In this document: positions 33,741-44,600 of the stretch, piece after piece
Layout: each line of letters begins with the position of its first letter
Numbering within the stretch: position 1 is the stretch's first letter
NCBI GenBank assembly: GCA_034666985.1
Contig: JAXDKS010000024.1
Coordinates: forward strand, 62,001 to 126,000
Direction of reading: 5' to 3'
Source: DATARR01 sp034666985
Lineage (GTDB): Bacteria; Acidobacteriota; Thermoanaerobaculia; Multivoradales; UBA5704
Length of the DNA: 64,000 nt
Notes under the pieces: model-generated
What the model was told of the DNA's origin: nothing
Seen by the model: only the letters and a program-made list of their open reading frames with translations
Databases searched by the model: none
Position numbers and translations under genes: made by a program

Positions 33741-33812
33741 TTCCGGGGCTCATCCTTGAGCCCACTATATGGTGTGGTGCTCGACCGCCAGCGCACAAGA
33801 AATTGTACGAAC

Positions 33813-33834
33813 CCCCTCCTCGAAGGGGGGCTTT
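33813..33834 (+). terminator. Terminator-like hairpin after the lipoprotein gene
   Basis: CCCCCT (33813-33818) pairs with AGGGGG (33825-33830) around a short loop, followed by GCTTTT. It lies between the stop at 33740 and the next ATG at 33852. Confidence 0.55.
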
Positions 33835-33851
33835 TCGGGTAGGATCTCTCC

Positions 33852-34403
33852 ATGAGCGGCTTGCCGCCTGGAGCACCCCACCTGCCAGAGCCCGCCACGG
33901 CGGTACGGCCCAGCTACAAGGGCCTTTCCCCCGCGTCTGCCAGGGCTACGCGGGCGGCTCGGGGAAGCAGCAAGAAGACGGGTACCCGGTGCGAGGTCAT
34001 GCTCCGCCGAGCCCTCTGGGCCGCGGGCTGCAGGTATCGGAAGAACGTTCCGGGGCTGCCTGGACGGCCCGATGTTGCCTTCCTTGGACCGAAGGTCGCC
34101 GTCTTCTGCGATGGCGACTTCTGGCATGGCCGGGACTGGGAGGCTCGACGGCAGAAGCTGAGCCGAGGGACCAACCCCGGGTATTGGATCTCCAAGATCC
34201 AGCGGAACATCGAGCGGGATCGCGAGAACGACCGGCGGCTTCAGGAGATGGGCTGGACGGTCCTGCGCTTCTGGGAATCTCAGGTCGGGTCCGATCCCGA
34301 CGGAGCTGTCCGGCTGGTCCTCGAAGCCCTCCCGGGGAGGGAGGCTCCTGGCGCCGATCCGGATCTTGACACCGGAAGCCATCTTGGCGTAAAAAGAGCG
34401 TAA
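33852..34403 (+). CDS. vsr: Vsr-family endonuclease, second copy
   Basis: GTRCEVMLRRALWAAGCRYR, then GLPGRPDVAFLGPKVAVFCD and GDFWHGRDWEARR give the Vsr fold with the Asp and FWH elements. GWTVLRFWESQV closes the domain. It differs from the first copy in the GDFWHGRDW box (GCFWHQHPGC there), so some zinc ligands are missing and it may be a nuclease that is not strictly T:G specific. A 45-residue low-complexity N terminus precedes the domain; the true start may be later than 33852. It lies four bases before the methyltransferase. Confidence 0.85.
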   Translation: MSGLPPGAPHLPEPATAVRPSYKGLSPASARATRAARGSSKKTGTRCEVMLRRALWAAGCRYRKNVPGLPGRPDVAFLGPKVAVFCDGDFWHGRDWEARRQKLSRGTNPGYWISKIQRNIERDRENDRRLQEMGWTVLRFWESQVGSDPDGAVRLVLEALPGREAPGADPDLDTGSHLGVKRA

Positions 34404-34407
34404 TGTC

Positions 34408-35691
34408 ATGGCAAGCCGTCGTGGAACCTCGCAACGAATGCGCAGACTGATCAGCCTCTACACAGGCGCGGGAGGCCTCGACCTGGGGTTTGAGGCGGCA
34501 GGCTTCACGACTTCCGTCGCGGTGGAGATGGACCCGGAGGCGGTGGCCACCCTGCGGCACAACCGGGGCTGGCCTGTTCTCGATCGCGACGTCCACACGA
34601 TCTCTTCGCGTGAGCTCCTCGATACGGCAGGCCTCGCGGTCGGCGAGGCGGACGCGCTCATCGGGGGCCCTCCGTGCCAGCCCTTCTCCAAATCCGGCTA
34701 TTGGGCCTCGGGCGACACTCTGCGCCTGGACGACCCGCGAGCCGGCACGCTCGGAGCCTATCTCCGCGTGCTGCACGATACGCTTCCGAAGACCTTCCTC
34801 CTCGAGAACGTCCCGGGACTGATCTATCAGAGAAAAAGCGAGGGACTCCAGCTCATTGCGCGGACGATTGGCAAGATCAACCGCGAGTGCGGCACGAGCT
34901 ACACTCTGGCCGTAGCCAAGCTCAACGCCGCGGACCATGGAGTCCCACAGATCCGGGAGCGAGTCTTCGTCGTCGGCGCACAGGATGGAACGGAGCTTTC
35001 GTTTCCAGCACCGACGCATGTCCAGCCGGACGGGCTTCCCCTGGGCCGGAAGCCCTACGCGACCGCCTGGGATGCGATCGGCGATCTCGAGGACGCCGCG
35101 AACCCTGAGCTCCGGATCAAGGGCAAGTGGGCCGACCTCCTACCCTCGATTCCTGAGGGGGAGAACTATCTCTGGCATACGGAGCGGGGCGGCGGCGTCA
35201 GCTTGTTCGGCTGGCGGCGGCGCTACTGGAGCTTCCTCCTGAAGCTGTCCAAGGCGCTCCCCTCCTGGACGATCCAGGCGCAGCCCGGGCCGGCGATCGG
35301 ACCCTTCCATTGGAAGAGCCGGCGGCTCTCGGCCCGCGAGCTGTGCCGGTTGCAGACCGTGCCGGACGATTTCGCGGTGCTCGGAAACATCGCCTCGGTG
35401 CAGCGCCAGATCGGAAACGCCGTGCCCTCGGCCTTGGCGGAGGTCCTCGCCCGGTCGATGCGTCATCAGCTCCTCGGCGACAGGATCAGCCTCGACTCGC
35501 AGCTCATTCCCGCGCCGAGGCTTCCGATCCCCGCGCCCGAGCCCGTCCGCGCCGTGCCTTTCAAGTACCGACATCTGATCGGCGACCATGAGGCGCACCC
35601 CGGGACGGGACAAGGCTATTCGGCTTCGCGAAGGAAGGAGCAAGACCTGGAGCCCGAATCCGACGAGGAGCCGAAGCTCGCCTTCGCCTGA
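34408..35691 (+). CDS. DNA (cytosine-5) methyltransferase, second R-M set
   Basis: Motif I is LISLYTGAGGLDLGFEAAGF, motif IV is LIGGPPCQPFSKSGY, motif VI is FLLENVPGLIYQ, motif VIII is VPQIRERVFVVG and the C-terminal motifs are CRLQTVPDDF and QIGNAVPSALAE. The length is 427. It belongs to a plus-strand operon of Vsr, methyltransferase and a restriction-like enzyme, separated by four and one bases. The protein is not closely similar to the MZA methyltransferase. The target sequence cannot be predicted. Confidence 0.94.
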   Translation: MASRRGTSQRMRRLISLYTGAGGLDLGFEAAGFTTSVAVEMDPEAVATLRHNRGWPVLDRDVHTISSRELLDTAGLAVGEADALIGGPPCQPFSKSGYWASGDTLRLDDPRAGTLGAYLRVLHDTLPKTFLLENVPGLIYQRKSEGLQLIARTIGKINRECGTSYTLAVAKLNAADHGVPQIRERVFVVGAQDGTELSFPAPTHVQPDGLPLGRKPYATAWDAIGDLEDAANPELRIKGKWADLLPSIPEGENYLWHTERGGGVSLFGWRRRYWSFLLKLSKALPSWTIQAQPGPAIGPFHWKSRRLSARELCRLQTVPDDFAVLGNIASVQRQIGNAVPSALAEVLARSMRHQLLGDRISLDSQLIPAPRLPIPAPEPVRAVPFKYRHLIGDHEAHPGTGQGYSASRRKEQDLEPESDEEPKLAFA

Positions 35692-35692
35692 A

Positions 35693-36841
35693 ATGGCAGC
35701 ACCCTCTCTCTCGCCGCTGGAGTACCGGACTTACCGGGTCAACCGCAAAGATCGCGAGCCCCTCCTCGATTTCATGCTCCAGTCCTTGCGGGACGAGGGC
35801 TGTCACATTCTCTACTGCTCGCCGCCCACGCAGGCCCCCTTCCGCATCACTTTCGAGACGCCGGACGGGGAGCGCCTGGGCATCGTGGCCTATGCCTTCC
35901 TCGCCAACTCCCGATTGACCCGCAACCGGCCGGCGGACGAGCATCGATTCCAGCTCAAATACGGCTCGAAGGACGGGCAGCTCCACGATCTCTGGCAGGA
36001 CCCTTTCGGGCTCTATACAACTCTCCTGGTTGGGATCAACACCGAGCAAGGTTTTTTCGTGGGCGCCGATCCCGTCCTCCACAGCCCGACTCGCTTCTTC
36101 ATCTCCATCGAGCTCAAGCAGCACCAGGTCGACCAGATCCTCGAAACGGGATGGCACGTCTGGGAACGCGACCGTCGAGGCGCTCCTGAGGAGCCGGTCG
36201 AGGTGCTCGTCGGAGGCCGGCCGGGATCCTTCCTCTCCTATGTCCGATTCGAGCGTGAGGCGGCGGGCGAGGATCAGGGGCACCGGCAACTCCTGGCCGA
36301 GCGAGCCCTTACGGATCGTTCGACTGTTCATTCGCTGACCACGGAATTCAAGCTCTCCGAGAGAGAGGTGCTCGATCTTATCGAGAGCGCCCACCGGCTG
36401 AAGGTGGCGGTCCGTGGGTCGGTGGCGGAGGAGCACCTCTACCGCCAACTCAGGACCTTGTCCGGAATTCAGACGTGCTCCCGGCTTGCAGGCGACGGCC
36501 CTGACCTCCGCGTGCGGCTTCCCGGCGGCCACGAGCTCACGATCGAGTGCAAGAACGTCCTTAGAAAGCGCGATCGGGAAGGGTTCGCCCGGCTCGATTT
36601 CCAGCGGACCCGGGCGGCGAAGAGCGATCCCTGCTCCCGGTATTACAGCCCGGAGGACTTCGACGTGGTGGCCGCGTGTCTGCACGCCGTCACGGAGCAG
36701 TGGGAATTCCGGTTCGCGCTCTCCGCCGGGCTCGAAGCCCACCAGAAATGCCCAGGGAAGCTCTCAAGCAACGTCCACGTCGACGACCGCTGGTCCGGGG
36801 AGCCCCTGAAGGTGCTGCGCGCCGCGGCGGCCCTGCGGTAG
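35693..36841 (+). CDS. Putative type II restriction endonuclease (PD-(D/E)XK)
   Basis: A 382-residue protein starting one base after the methyltransferase stop. Near residue 270 it has GDGPDLRVRLPGGHELTIEC followed by KNVLR, a clean PD-x(n)-ECK core. The N-terminal part (FRITFETPDGERLGIVAYAF, STRPADE-like region) resembles a substrate-recognition domain, and about residue 110 there is a beta-rich segment ending ISIELKQHQVDQIL. I do not recognise a named subtype. Position after a methyltransferase makes restriction the most likely role. Confidence 0.78.
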   Translation: MAAPSLSPLEYRTYRVNRKDREPLLDFMLQSLRDEGCHILYCSPPTQAPFRITFETPDGERLGIVAYAFLANSRLTRNRPADEHRFQLKYGSKDGQLHDLWQDPFGLYTTLLVGINTEQGFFVGADPVLHSPTRFFISIELKQHQVDQILETGWHVWERDRRGAPEEPVEVLVGGRPGSFLSYVRFEREAAGEDQGHRQLLAERALTDRSTVHSLTTEFKLSEREVLDLIESAHRLKVAVRGSVAEEHLYRQLRTLSGIQTCSRLAGDGPDLRVRLPGGHELTIECKNVLRKRDREGFARLDFQRTRAAKSDPCSRYYSPEDFDVVAACLHAVTEQWEFRFALSAGLEAHQKCPGKLSSNVHVDDRWSGEPLKVLRAAAALR

Positions 36842-36853
36842 CTTCAAAGGTCT

Positions 36854-38671
36854 CTACGGCTCGGCGTACAGCGCCTCGATCTCCGCCGCATACCGCTCGT
36901 AGACTATCCGGCGCTTGACCTTCAGAGTCGGAGTCAGCTCGCCGTCCTCGATGGAGAGGTTTCTAGGCAGGATGCGGAAGCGGCGGACGTGCTCGACGTG
37001 GGCGAGGCGGGGGTTGAGATCTTCCTTGATCCAGCGCTCGATCTCGGCGATCACTTGGGGATGGTCGTGGAGGGTCTGGCCGTTCAGGCCGTGGCTCTCC
37101 GCGAAGCGGGCGGCAGCCGCAGGCTCCAGGGTGAGGAGCGCGGCGATGTAGCGCCGGCGGTCGCCGATCACGACGGCGTCGGCGATCAGCTCCATGTGCT
37201 TGAGCGCCATTTCGATGTTGGCCGGCGCCACGTTCTTGCCGCCCGAGGTGATGAGAATCTCCTTCTTGCGTCCGATGAGAGTGAGATAGCCGTCCGCGTC
37301 GAGCTGGCCCAGGTCTCCGGAGTGGAGCCAGCCGCCTTCGAGGGCCTCGGCCGTGGCCTGCGGTTCGTTGAGGTAGCCGAGGAAGACGTTCGGCCCCTTC
37401 ACCAGCACCTCGCCATCCTCGGCGATGCGGACCTCGACCCCGGGCCAGGGCGGTCCCACGGTGCCGAACTTGTTGGCGCCGAACCGATTGAAGGAGGTGG
37501 GGCCGCTGTCCTCGGACTGGCCGTAGATCTCGTAGATCGTCACGTCGAGGCCGGCGAAGAATTCCGGGATCTCCTTCGACACGGGCGCGCCGCCACAGCA
37601 GCAGAGGCGGGCGTTGGCGAGGCCGAGGAGCGGCTTGACCTTGGAGAAGACGAGGCGGTCCGCCAGCCGGTATTGGAACGCCAGCGCCCCGCCCGGCTCC
37701 TGTCCGCGATTGCGCAGGGCCACCACCCGCCGGCCCGCCCCCTGGGCCCAGGCCAGGATCTTCGCCTTGAGCCCTTTTTCCGCCCCTAGCTTCGCCCGCA
37801 CCGCCTCGTGAAAGCGCTCCCACACCCGCGGCACGCCGAAGACGATGGTGGGCTGGATCTCCTTGAGGTTGTCGGCCACCTTGGTGACGGCTTCGGCAAA
37901 GTAGACGGGGTAGCCGCCCCAGATCGGCGCGTGGATGCTGAAGATCTGCTCCGCCACGTGCGAGAGGGGCAGGTAGGAGAGGGTCGAATCGCTCGACGAG
38001 AGGCGGCCCACTGCCAGCGCCGACTCCCCCGTCCAGGCGAGATTGTGGTGGGAGAGCATCACGCCCTTGGGCGGTCCCATGGTCCCGGACGTATAGATGA
38101 GAGTCGCCATCTGGTCGCCGCGCAGGGCGGCGAGGCGGGCGTCGATCTCGGAGTCGGTCACCGAGTCAGAGTCGGTTACCGAGCCGGAGTCGCCGCGGGC
38201 GAGGAACGAGTCCCAGTCGAGCACTTGTGGGTCGTCCACTTTGCACCCTCGCATCAGCACGACGTGGCGCAGGCCGGGGAGATGGGCGCGGACGCGGCGC
38301 ACCTTCTCCCACTGCTCCTCGTTCTCGACCAGGACGATGCCGGCTGCGCAGTGGCGGAGCACGTACTCCACGTCCTCGGGCGAGCTGGTGACGTAGATGC
38401 CGGCCGCGGCGCCGCCGGCGAGCATGCCGGCGAGGTCGAAGACGATCCACTCGGGACGGTTGAAGCCCAGGATCCCTACCGCCTGGCCGGGCTGGAGCCC
38501 GAGGGCCACGAGGGCGCGGGCGGCGCGGCGGACTTCGGCGAGATGGTCCGCCCAGGAGGTGGGACGCCAGGCGCCGTCCGTTTTGACGTAGTACGCGGCG
38601 TCGGCGGGACGCTGGCGGGCGTTCTCGTGCAGGCGGTGGAGGGTGGTCTCCGTTATCTCCATCGTCTCCAT
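36854..38671 (-). CDS. Long-chain acyl-CoA synthetase (AMP-binding)
   Basis: A 605-residue adenylate-forming enzyme. The P-loop is LIYTSGTMGPPKGVMLSHHN near residue 190. IYEIYGQSEDSG is the aromatic A5 motif; GWLHSGDLGQLDADGYL carries the ribose-binding Asp; GRKKEILITSGGKNVAP is the hinge; TLKVKRR contains the catalytic Lys. It is of the ACSBG/FadD15 type acting on long-chain fatty acids. The start overlaps the synthase stop by one base (TGATG), so it is the last gene of the lipid cluster and may activate its product. It converges with the restriction gene with only 12 bases between. Confidence 0.9.
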   Translation of the reverse strand: METMEITETTLHRLHENARQRPADAAYYVKTDGAWRPTSWADHLAEVRRAARALVALGLQPGQAVGILGFNRPEWIVFDLAGMLAGGAAAGIYVTSSPEDVEYVLRHCAAGIVLVENEEQWEKVRRVRAHLPGLRHVVLMRGCKVDDPQVLDWDSFLARGDSGSVTDSDSVTDSEIDARLAALRGDQMATLIYTSGTMGPPKGVMLSHHNLAWTGESALAVGRLSSSDSTLSYLPLSHVAEQIFSIHAPIWGGYPVYFAEAVTKVADNLKEIQPTIVFGVPRVWERFHEAVRAKLGAEKGLKAKILAWAQGAGRRVVALRNRGQEPGGALAFQYRLADRLVFSKVKPLLGLANARLCCCGGAPVSKEIPEFFAGLDVTIYEIYGQSEDSGPTSFNRFGANKFGTVGPPWPGVEVRIAEDGEVLVKGPNVFLGYLNEPQATAEALEGGWLHSGDLGQLDADGYLTLIGRKKEILITSGGKNVAPANIEMALKHMELIADAVVIGDRRRYIAALLTLEPAAAARFAESHGLNGQTLHDHPQVIAEIERWIKEDLNPRLAHVEHVRRFRILPRNLSIEDGELTPTLKVKRRIVYERYAAEIEALYAEP

Positions 38672-41600
38672 CAGCCGGCCTCGGTCCCCCGGGAGGCGCG
38701 CGCGGCGGCGAGCTCCTGGTTCAGGCGCTCGGCGAGCACCTGGACGTTGGGTTCGAGGAACATCGTGTAGTGATCGCCCGGCACGTCGTGGAGCCGCAGG
38801 GGCTCGGCCGAGTAGCGGCCCCACTGGACGTTGATGTCGGGGAAGATCTCGTCGAAGGCGTCGAGCACCTCGCCCACCCGGAAGAGGGTGACGGCGCCGG
38901 GATAGACCGGAGGATGGCATTGACCCAGTTGCCGCACGGCCGCCAGCAGGCCGTTCTTGAAGACCTGGAAAAGGAAGCGGATCTGCGACTGCCCGGAGTC
39001 GGGCGGGATGGCCCGCGCCTCTTTCGCCCGCTCGAGGAGGAGGGCGAAGCGGGCGTCGAGGTCGAGGCCTTCGAGATCGCCAGGCTTCAGGTTGAGCTCC
39101 TGGCCGCGGCGGGCGCCGAGGAAGCTGTTGAAGACCGTGATCAGCTCCCGGTCGTCGTGGTCCGACCGCTGCTCGCCGCTGGGCGGGGCCGGGCTGTCGA
39201 ACACCGCCAGCAGGGCGATCTCCTCCCCCTCGCGCTGGAGCTGCTGGGCGGCGAGGAAGGCCAGGATGCCCCCCATGGACCAGCCGCCCAGATAGTAGGG
39301 GCCATGCGGCTGGAGGGCGCGGACGGCTTCGACGCAGGCGGCGGCCACCTCTTCGAGGGGCTTGTCCTTGGTGACGCCCCCTTCGAGGCTGCGGTAGTTG
39401 TCCAGCTCGGGCGGCTGCAGGGCGAAGAACGGCTGGTTCTCGCCCAGGGCCCGCGCCAGGTCGTCGTAGCAATGGACGTCGAGGGCGCCGGGGTGGACGC
39501 AGAGGAACGGCGGCAGGGTGCCGTGGGGCTGGATGGGGGTGACGGGCACCCTGCCTCCCATCGCGGCGCCGGCCTTGAGGTCCATCTTCGCCGAGCCGGA
39601 GCGGTCGGCGGCCACCTGATCCCGCACCACGGACGCGAGGTCGGCGATGCTGGGGCCCTCCAGCAGCTTGACGGCGGGGATGACCACCCCCATCTCGTTC
39701 TCCACCCGGTTCTTGAGCTCGACGGCCAGCAGCGAGTCGATACCCAGGGTGTTGAGCGGCGCGTGGATGTCGAGCCGCGAGGCGGGCAGGCCGACGACGC
39801 CGGCCACCTGCTCGGCGACGAGCGACTCCAGCCGGGCGGACAGCTCGCCGGGCGCCACAGCCCGCAGGGATTCGCGGAGGGTGCGGCGCCGCACGGCCAC
39901 CTCGCCGTCGTCCACCCCCTCGGATTCCTGGACCTCGCGGGCAAGGCTGGAGAGCAGCGGCGAATTGCGGGTCTGCGGCAGCACCTGGAAGAGCTGAGCC
40001 CACTGGATGGGCAGCACGCCCACCTGCGGCGCGTTGCCGCGCAGCAGCCACTCGAGGACTTCGAGGCCCTGCTCCGGCTGGATGCTGCCGATGCCCCGCA
40101 CCGCCAGGCGCTGACCGCGCCGGGCGTCCTCGGCCGCCATGCCGACCTCGGCCCAGGGGCCCCAGTTGATGGCCAGCGCCGGCTGGCCCAAAGCTTTCCG
40201 GTGATGGGCGAGGGCGTCGAGGAAGCCGTTGGCCGCGGCGTAGTTGGCCTGGCCGGCCGAGCCCAGCAGCGAGGCCGCGGAGGAGAAGAGGACGAAGAAG
40301 TCGAGCGGCGCCGAGCCCAGCAGGCGGTGCAGCAGCCAGGCGCCCAGCACCTTGGCGCGGAAGACGGCGTCGAGGCCGCGGGCGTCGAGCTCCAGGATGG
40401 TCTGGTCCTGGAGCACGCCGGCGGCGTGGACGACGCCGCGGATGGCCGGCCACCCCTCGCGCCGGAAGCCGTCGAGGAAGGCCGCGACCTGGGCCTCGTC
40501 GGCCACGTCGACCGAGGCGAGGTGGATGCTCGCCCCCAGCGCTTCCAACTCGCGGATGGCGGCGATCTGCTTGTAGACGCGGCTCGCGGGATCGATCTCG
40601 CTCCATGCCGAGCGGGCCGGGAGCTGGGTACGGCCGAGGAGGACGAGCCGGCGGGCGCCCTGCGCCACCATCCAGCGGGCGACCTCCAGTCCGAGGCCGC
40701 CGAGACCGCCGGTGACCAGGTAGCTCGCATCCGGCCGCCAGCGCAGGGACGAGGCGGGCCGCGCCAGATGGCGGGCGCGGCCGATCCGGGCCACGTGGGT
40801 GCGGTCGCCGCGGAAGGCCACCTGGGTCTCGCCATCGGTATGAGTCAGCCGGGTCAGCAGGTGGCCGGCGTCGGCATCCGCGGCCGAGCCGGTCTGGAGA
40901 TCGATCAATCCGCCCCAGACCGACGGCTGCTCCTGGCCCACGGTGCGGCCGAGGCCCCAAAGCGTGGCCTGGGAGAGATCGACGGGCTCAGAATCCTCAC
41001 CCTCTGAAGCGATGGGCTGGGCGCCGCGGGTCACCACCCAGAGCCGGGGGATCTCGTTCCAGGGCCGTCCCGCCAGCTCGCGGACAAAGGAGAGCACGGT
41101 ACCGCAACCCCGCGTCTCGCCAGCCTGAAGCGAGGAGGCGGTGACAACGCCGTCCGCCGCGTCGAGAGCCCAGAGATGAATGATGCCGTGCAGGATCGTA
41201 CCCGGCGGGACCACGTCCGCGAGCAGAAGCTGAATGTCCTCGGTCTCGGCGGGGCGGATCTGGAAGCGATCGTCGCCCAGCCGCTCGAAGGCCGGGCCGG
41301 AGACGACGTGAACGGCGCGCCCGCCCGCGGCGGTGATCTGTTCCTGGAGGGCCGCGGCCACACCGGTGCCGTCGGCGAGCAGCAGCCAGGAGCCTTCCGT
41401 CGCCAGGGGTGCGGAAACCGTAGCCGGCTGGATCTCAGTCCCCATCTCCTCCCAGCGCAGCTCGTAGAGCCAGTCCTCGGGCCCGGGCACGGCACGCTGG
41501 CGCGCCGCGCCGTCGAGATACCGCAGGCGCAGGCCGAGGGCCTCGATCACCACGTGCCCGTCCTCGTCGAGCAGACGGGCGTCGCCCACCAGGGATTCAG

Positions 41601-44600
41601 CGCCCGGAGCGCCGAAGTCGCGCAGTTGCGCGTGACTCCACATGCGCAGGCCCGGCCGGCCGTGCACCTTGAGCTCGCCGATCTCCATGGGGAGGAACGA
41701 GCGGCCGCCGCCCACCACCTTGTCGCCCTCGGCGGCGATCATCACCTGGCCGCAGGCGTCGAGGATGGCGGGGTGGACCTGGTAGGCGTCCAGGCCGGCG
41801 GCGAGCGAGGCGGGAACCTCGATCCGGCCCAAGGCTTCGCCGCGCCCGCGCCAGAGCTGGGTGATGCCCCGGAAGGCAGGGCCGTACTGGAGGCCGCGGC
41901 CATGGAGATGGGCGTAGTAGTCCCCGGCGGCCATCTCCTCGCGGCAGCGGCGGCGGATCTCCTCGAGCCCGTTGCCATTGCCATTGCCGTTGCCGTTGCC
42001 ATTCCCGTTGACGGCGAGGCGCACCTTGCCGCTGGCGTGCAGGGTCCAGGCGGCCGTCGTGTCGTCCGCGGCCGGCCGGCTGAAAATGCGGAAGGTGGCG
42101 TCCTCGTCCCCTTCCTGCGAGAGCACGGCCTGCACCTGCCGCGAGCCGTCGTCGGGCAGCAGCAGGGGGCTGCGGAAGCGCACCTCGGCGAGGCCGCTGG
42201 TCTGCACTCCCGCGGCGTCGGCGGCGGCGAGAGCCATGTCCACATAGGCCGTGGCCGGAAAAACGACCGCACCCTCGACGCGATGGTCCTTGAGGTAGGG
42301 CAGCCGCCGCACGGCGAGCTCGTTGTCCCACACGCTGTCCTCGCGCGGTTGGGCGAGGGAGAGGAGATGGCCCAGGAGAGGGTGGTCGGCCGTGGTATTG
42401 CTCCCGGCGCTCCCGGTTCCCGGGCGCTCCCAGCCGGATCCGCCGCCGCCCGTCACCTCCAGCCAGCAGCGCTCGCGCTGCCAGGGGTAGGCGGGGAGGG
42501 GCACGCAGCGCGCGCCATCCACGGCCAGGCGGTCCCAGGCCACGGGTTGTCCCTGGACGTAGAGCGTGCCCAGGGAGGCGAGGAGCGACGCCCGCTCCCC
42601 TTCGCCCCGGCGCAGGGAGGCGAGCACCGTGCCCCGCTCCCGCTCGCCACGGCAGCGGAGACACTCGCCGAGGTCGGCCGTCAGCACCGGATGGGGACCG
42701 ATCTCCAGGAACGTGCGGTAGCCGCGATCCAGCCAGGCGCCCACCGCGTCGGCGAAACGGACGGGCTGGCGGATCTGCTCGCGCCAGTAGGCGGCGTCCC
42801 AGTCGGATCCGGCAGCGGCGCGGCCGGTGACGGTGGAGACCAGGGGGATCGCCGCCGGCCGGGGCTCGATCCCCGCCAGCGATTCCGCGATTCCCTCCAG
42901 GAACGGCTCGACCTGCGGGCTGTGGAAGGCGTAGTCGACGCGCAGTGGACGGCAGAAGACGCCGCGCTCCTGGAGCACGGCGAGCACCGCGTCGAGGGCC
43001 GCGCCCTCCCCCGCGATCACGGTCGACGTGGGGCTGTTGACGGCGGCGACCGACAGCCGGTCCTCAGAACCGGCGAGGGCTTGGCGCGCCTCCTCGGCGG
43101 GCAGGCTCACCATGGCCATGCGGCCGCGGCCGGTCGCCCCCTGGAGACGGCGACCGCGCTCGGCGATCCAGCGCGCGGCCTCCTCCAGGGTGAGCACGCC
43201 GGCCGCCCAGGCCGCCGCCACCTCGCCGGAGCTGTGCCCCATCACCCCGGCGGGCTCGACGCCCCAGTGCCGCCAGAGATTGGTGAGGGCGACCTGCACG
43301 GCAAAGAGGGCGGGCTGGGCGATCTCCGTCTCAGCCAGTCGCGAGCGCTCCTCGTCCGCCGTCAGCTCGGCGAGGAGCGACCAGTCCACATGGCGGGAGA
43401 GGGCCTCGCCGACCTCCTCCAGGGCGGTGCGGAAGACGGGCTCGGAGGCCAGCAGCTCCCGCCCCATCCCCCACCACTGCGAGCCCTGGCCAGAGTAGAC
43501 GAACACCAGCGGCGGGATCAGCCCGGCGCAGTGCCCGGCGGCGAGACCGGGCCGGGGCTCGCTGCGCAGGAAGGCGTTGAGGCCGCCGATCAGCTCTTCG
43601 CGATCGCGGCACACCAGGGCCAGGCGGTGGTCGTGATGGGCTCGCCGGGCTCCCGCCGTATACGAGATGTCGGCGAAAGAGTCGATTCCACCGGATTCAC
43701 TGGTCATGGCCCTATCCCGCAACGCGCGAGCCCGGGCGGCCAGGGCCTCGGCCGAGCGGGTGGAGAGCGGCAGCAGATGGGCCTCCCCGTCCGCGGACCG
43801 CTCTGCTGGCCGCGCCGGCGCTTCCTCCAGGACCACGTGGGCGTTGGTGCCGCCGAAGCCGAAGGCGGAGACGCCCGCGAAGGCCGGACCGTCCACCTCG
43901 GATGTCGCGGGCCACGCACCGAGCTCGCGCTGCACCACGAGCGGCAGCTCGGCGAATGGGATGTGCGGGTTGGCCGCGTGGAAATGGAGGCTGGGCGGGA
44001 TCTCCCGGTGGCGCAGGGCCAGGGAGGTCTTGATCAGCCCGGCGATGCCCGCCGCCGCTTCGAGGTGGCCGACGTTGGTCTTCACCGAGCCCAGGGCGGC
44101 CGGCCGGTCCGCGGGACGCCCCTCAGCCAGCACCGCGCCCAGGGCGCGCGCCTCGATGGGATCGCCCAGCAGGGTGCCGGTGCCGTGCGCCTCCACGTAC
44201 TGCACCTCGCCCGGCGACAGGCCGGCACGGGCGTAGGCCTCGCGCAGCACCGCCTCCTGGGCTTGGCGGCTGGGCGCCATCAGGCCGTTGGTGCGGCCGT
44301 CCTGGTTGACGGCGCTGCCGCGGATCACGGCGTAGATGGGATCGCCGTCGGCGAGGGCGCGGGACAGGGGCTTGAGCACCACGCAGCCGGCCCCCTCGCC
44401 GCGCACGAAGCCGTCGGCCGCGGCGTCGAAGGCCTTGCAGCGGCCGTCCTTCGCCATGGCGCCGGCCTTGGTGTAGCTCATGGCGATGGCCGGCGACAGG
44501 ATGACGTTGACCCCCGCCGCCAGGGCGAGGTCGCACTCCCCCCGCTCCAGGCTGCCGCACGCGAGGTGGACGGCCACCAGCGACGACGAGCAGGCGGTGT

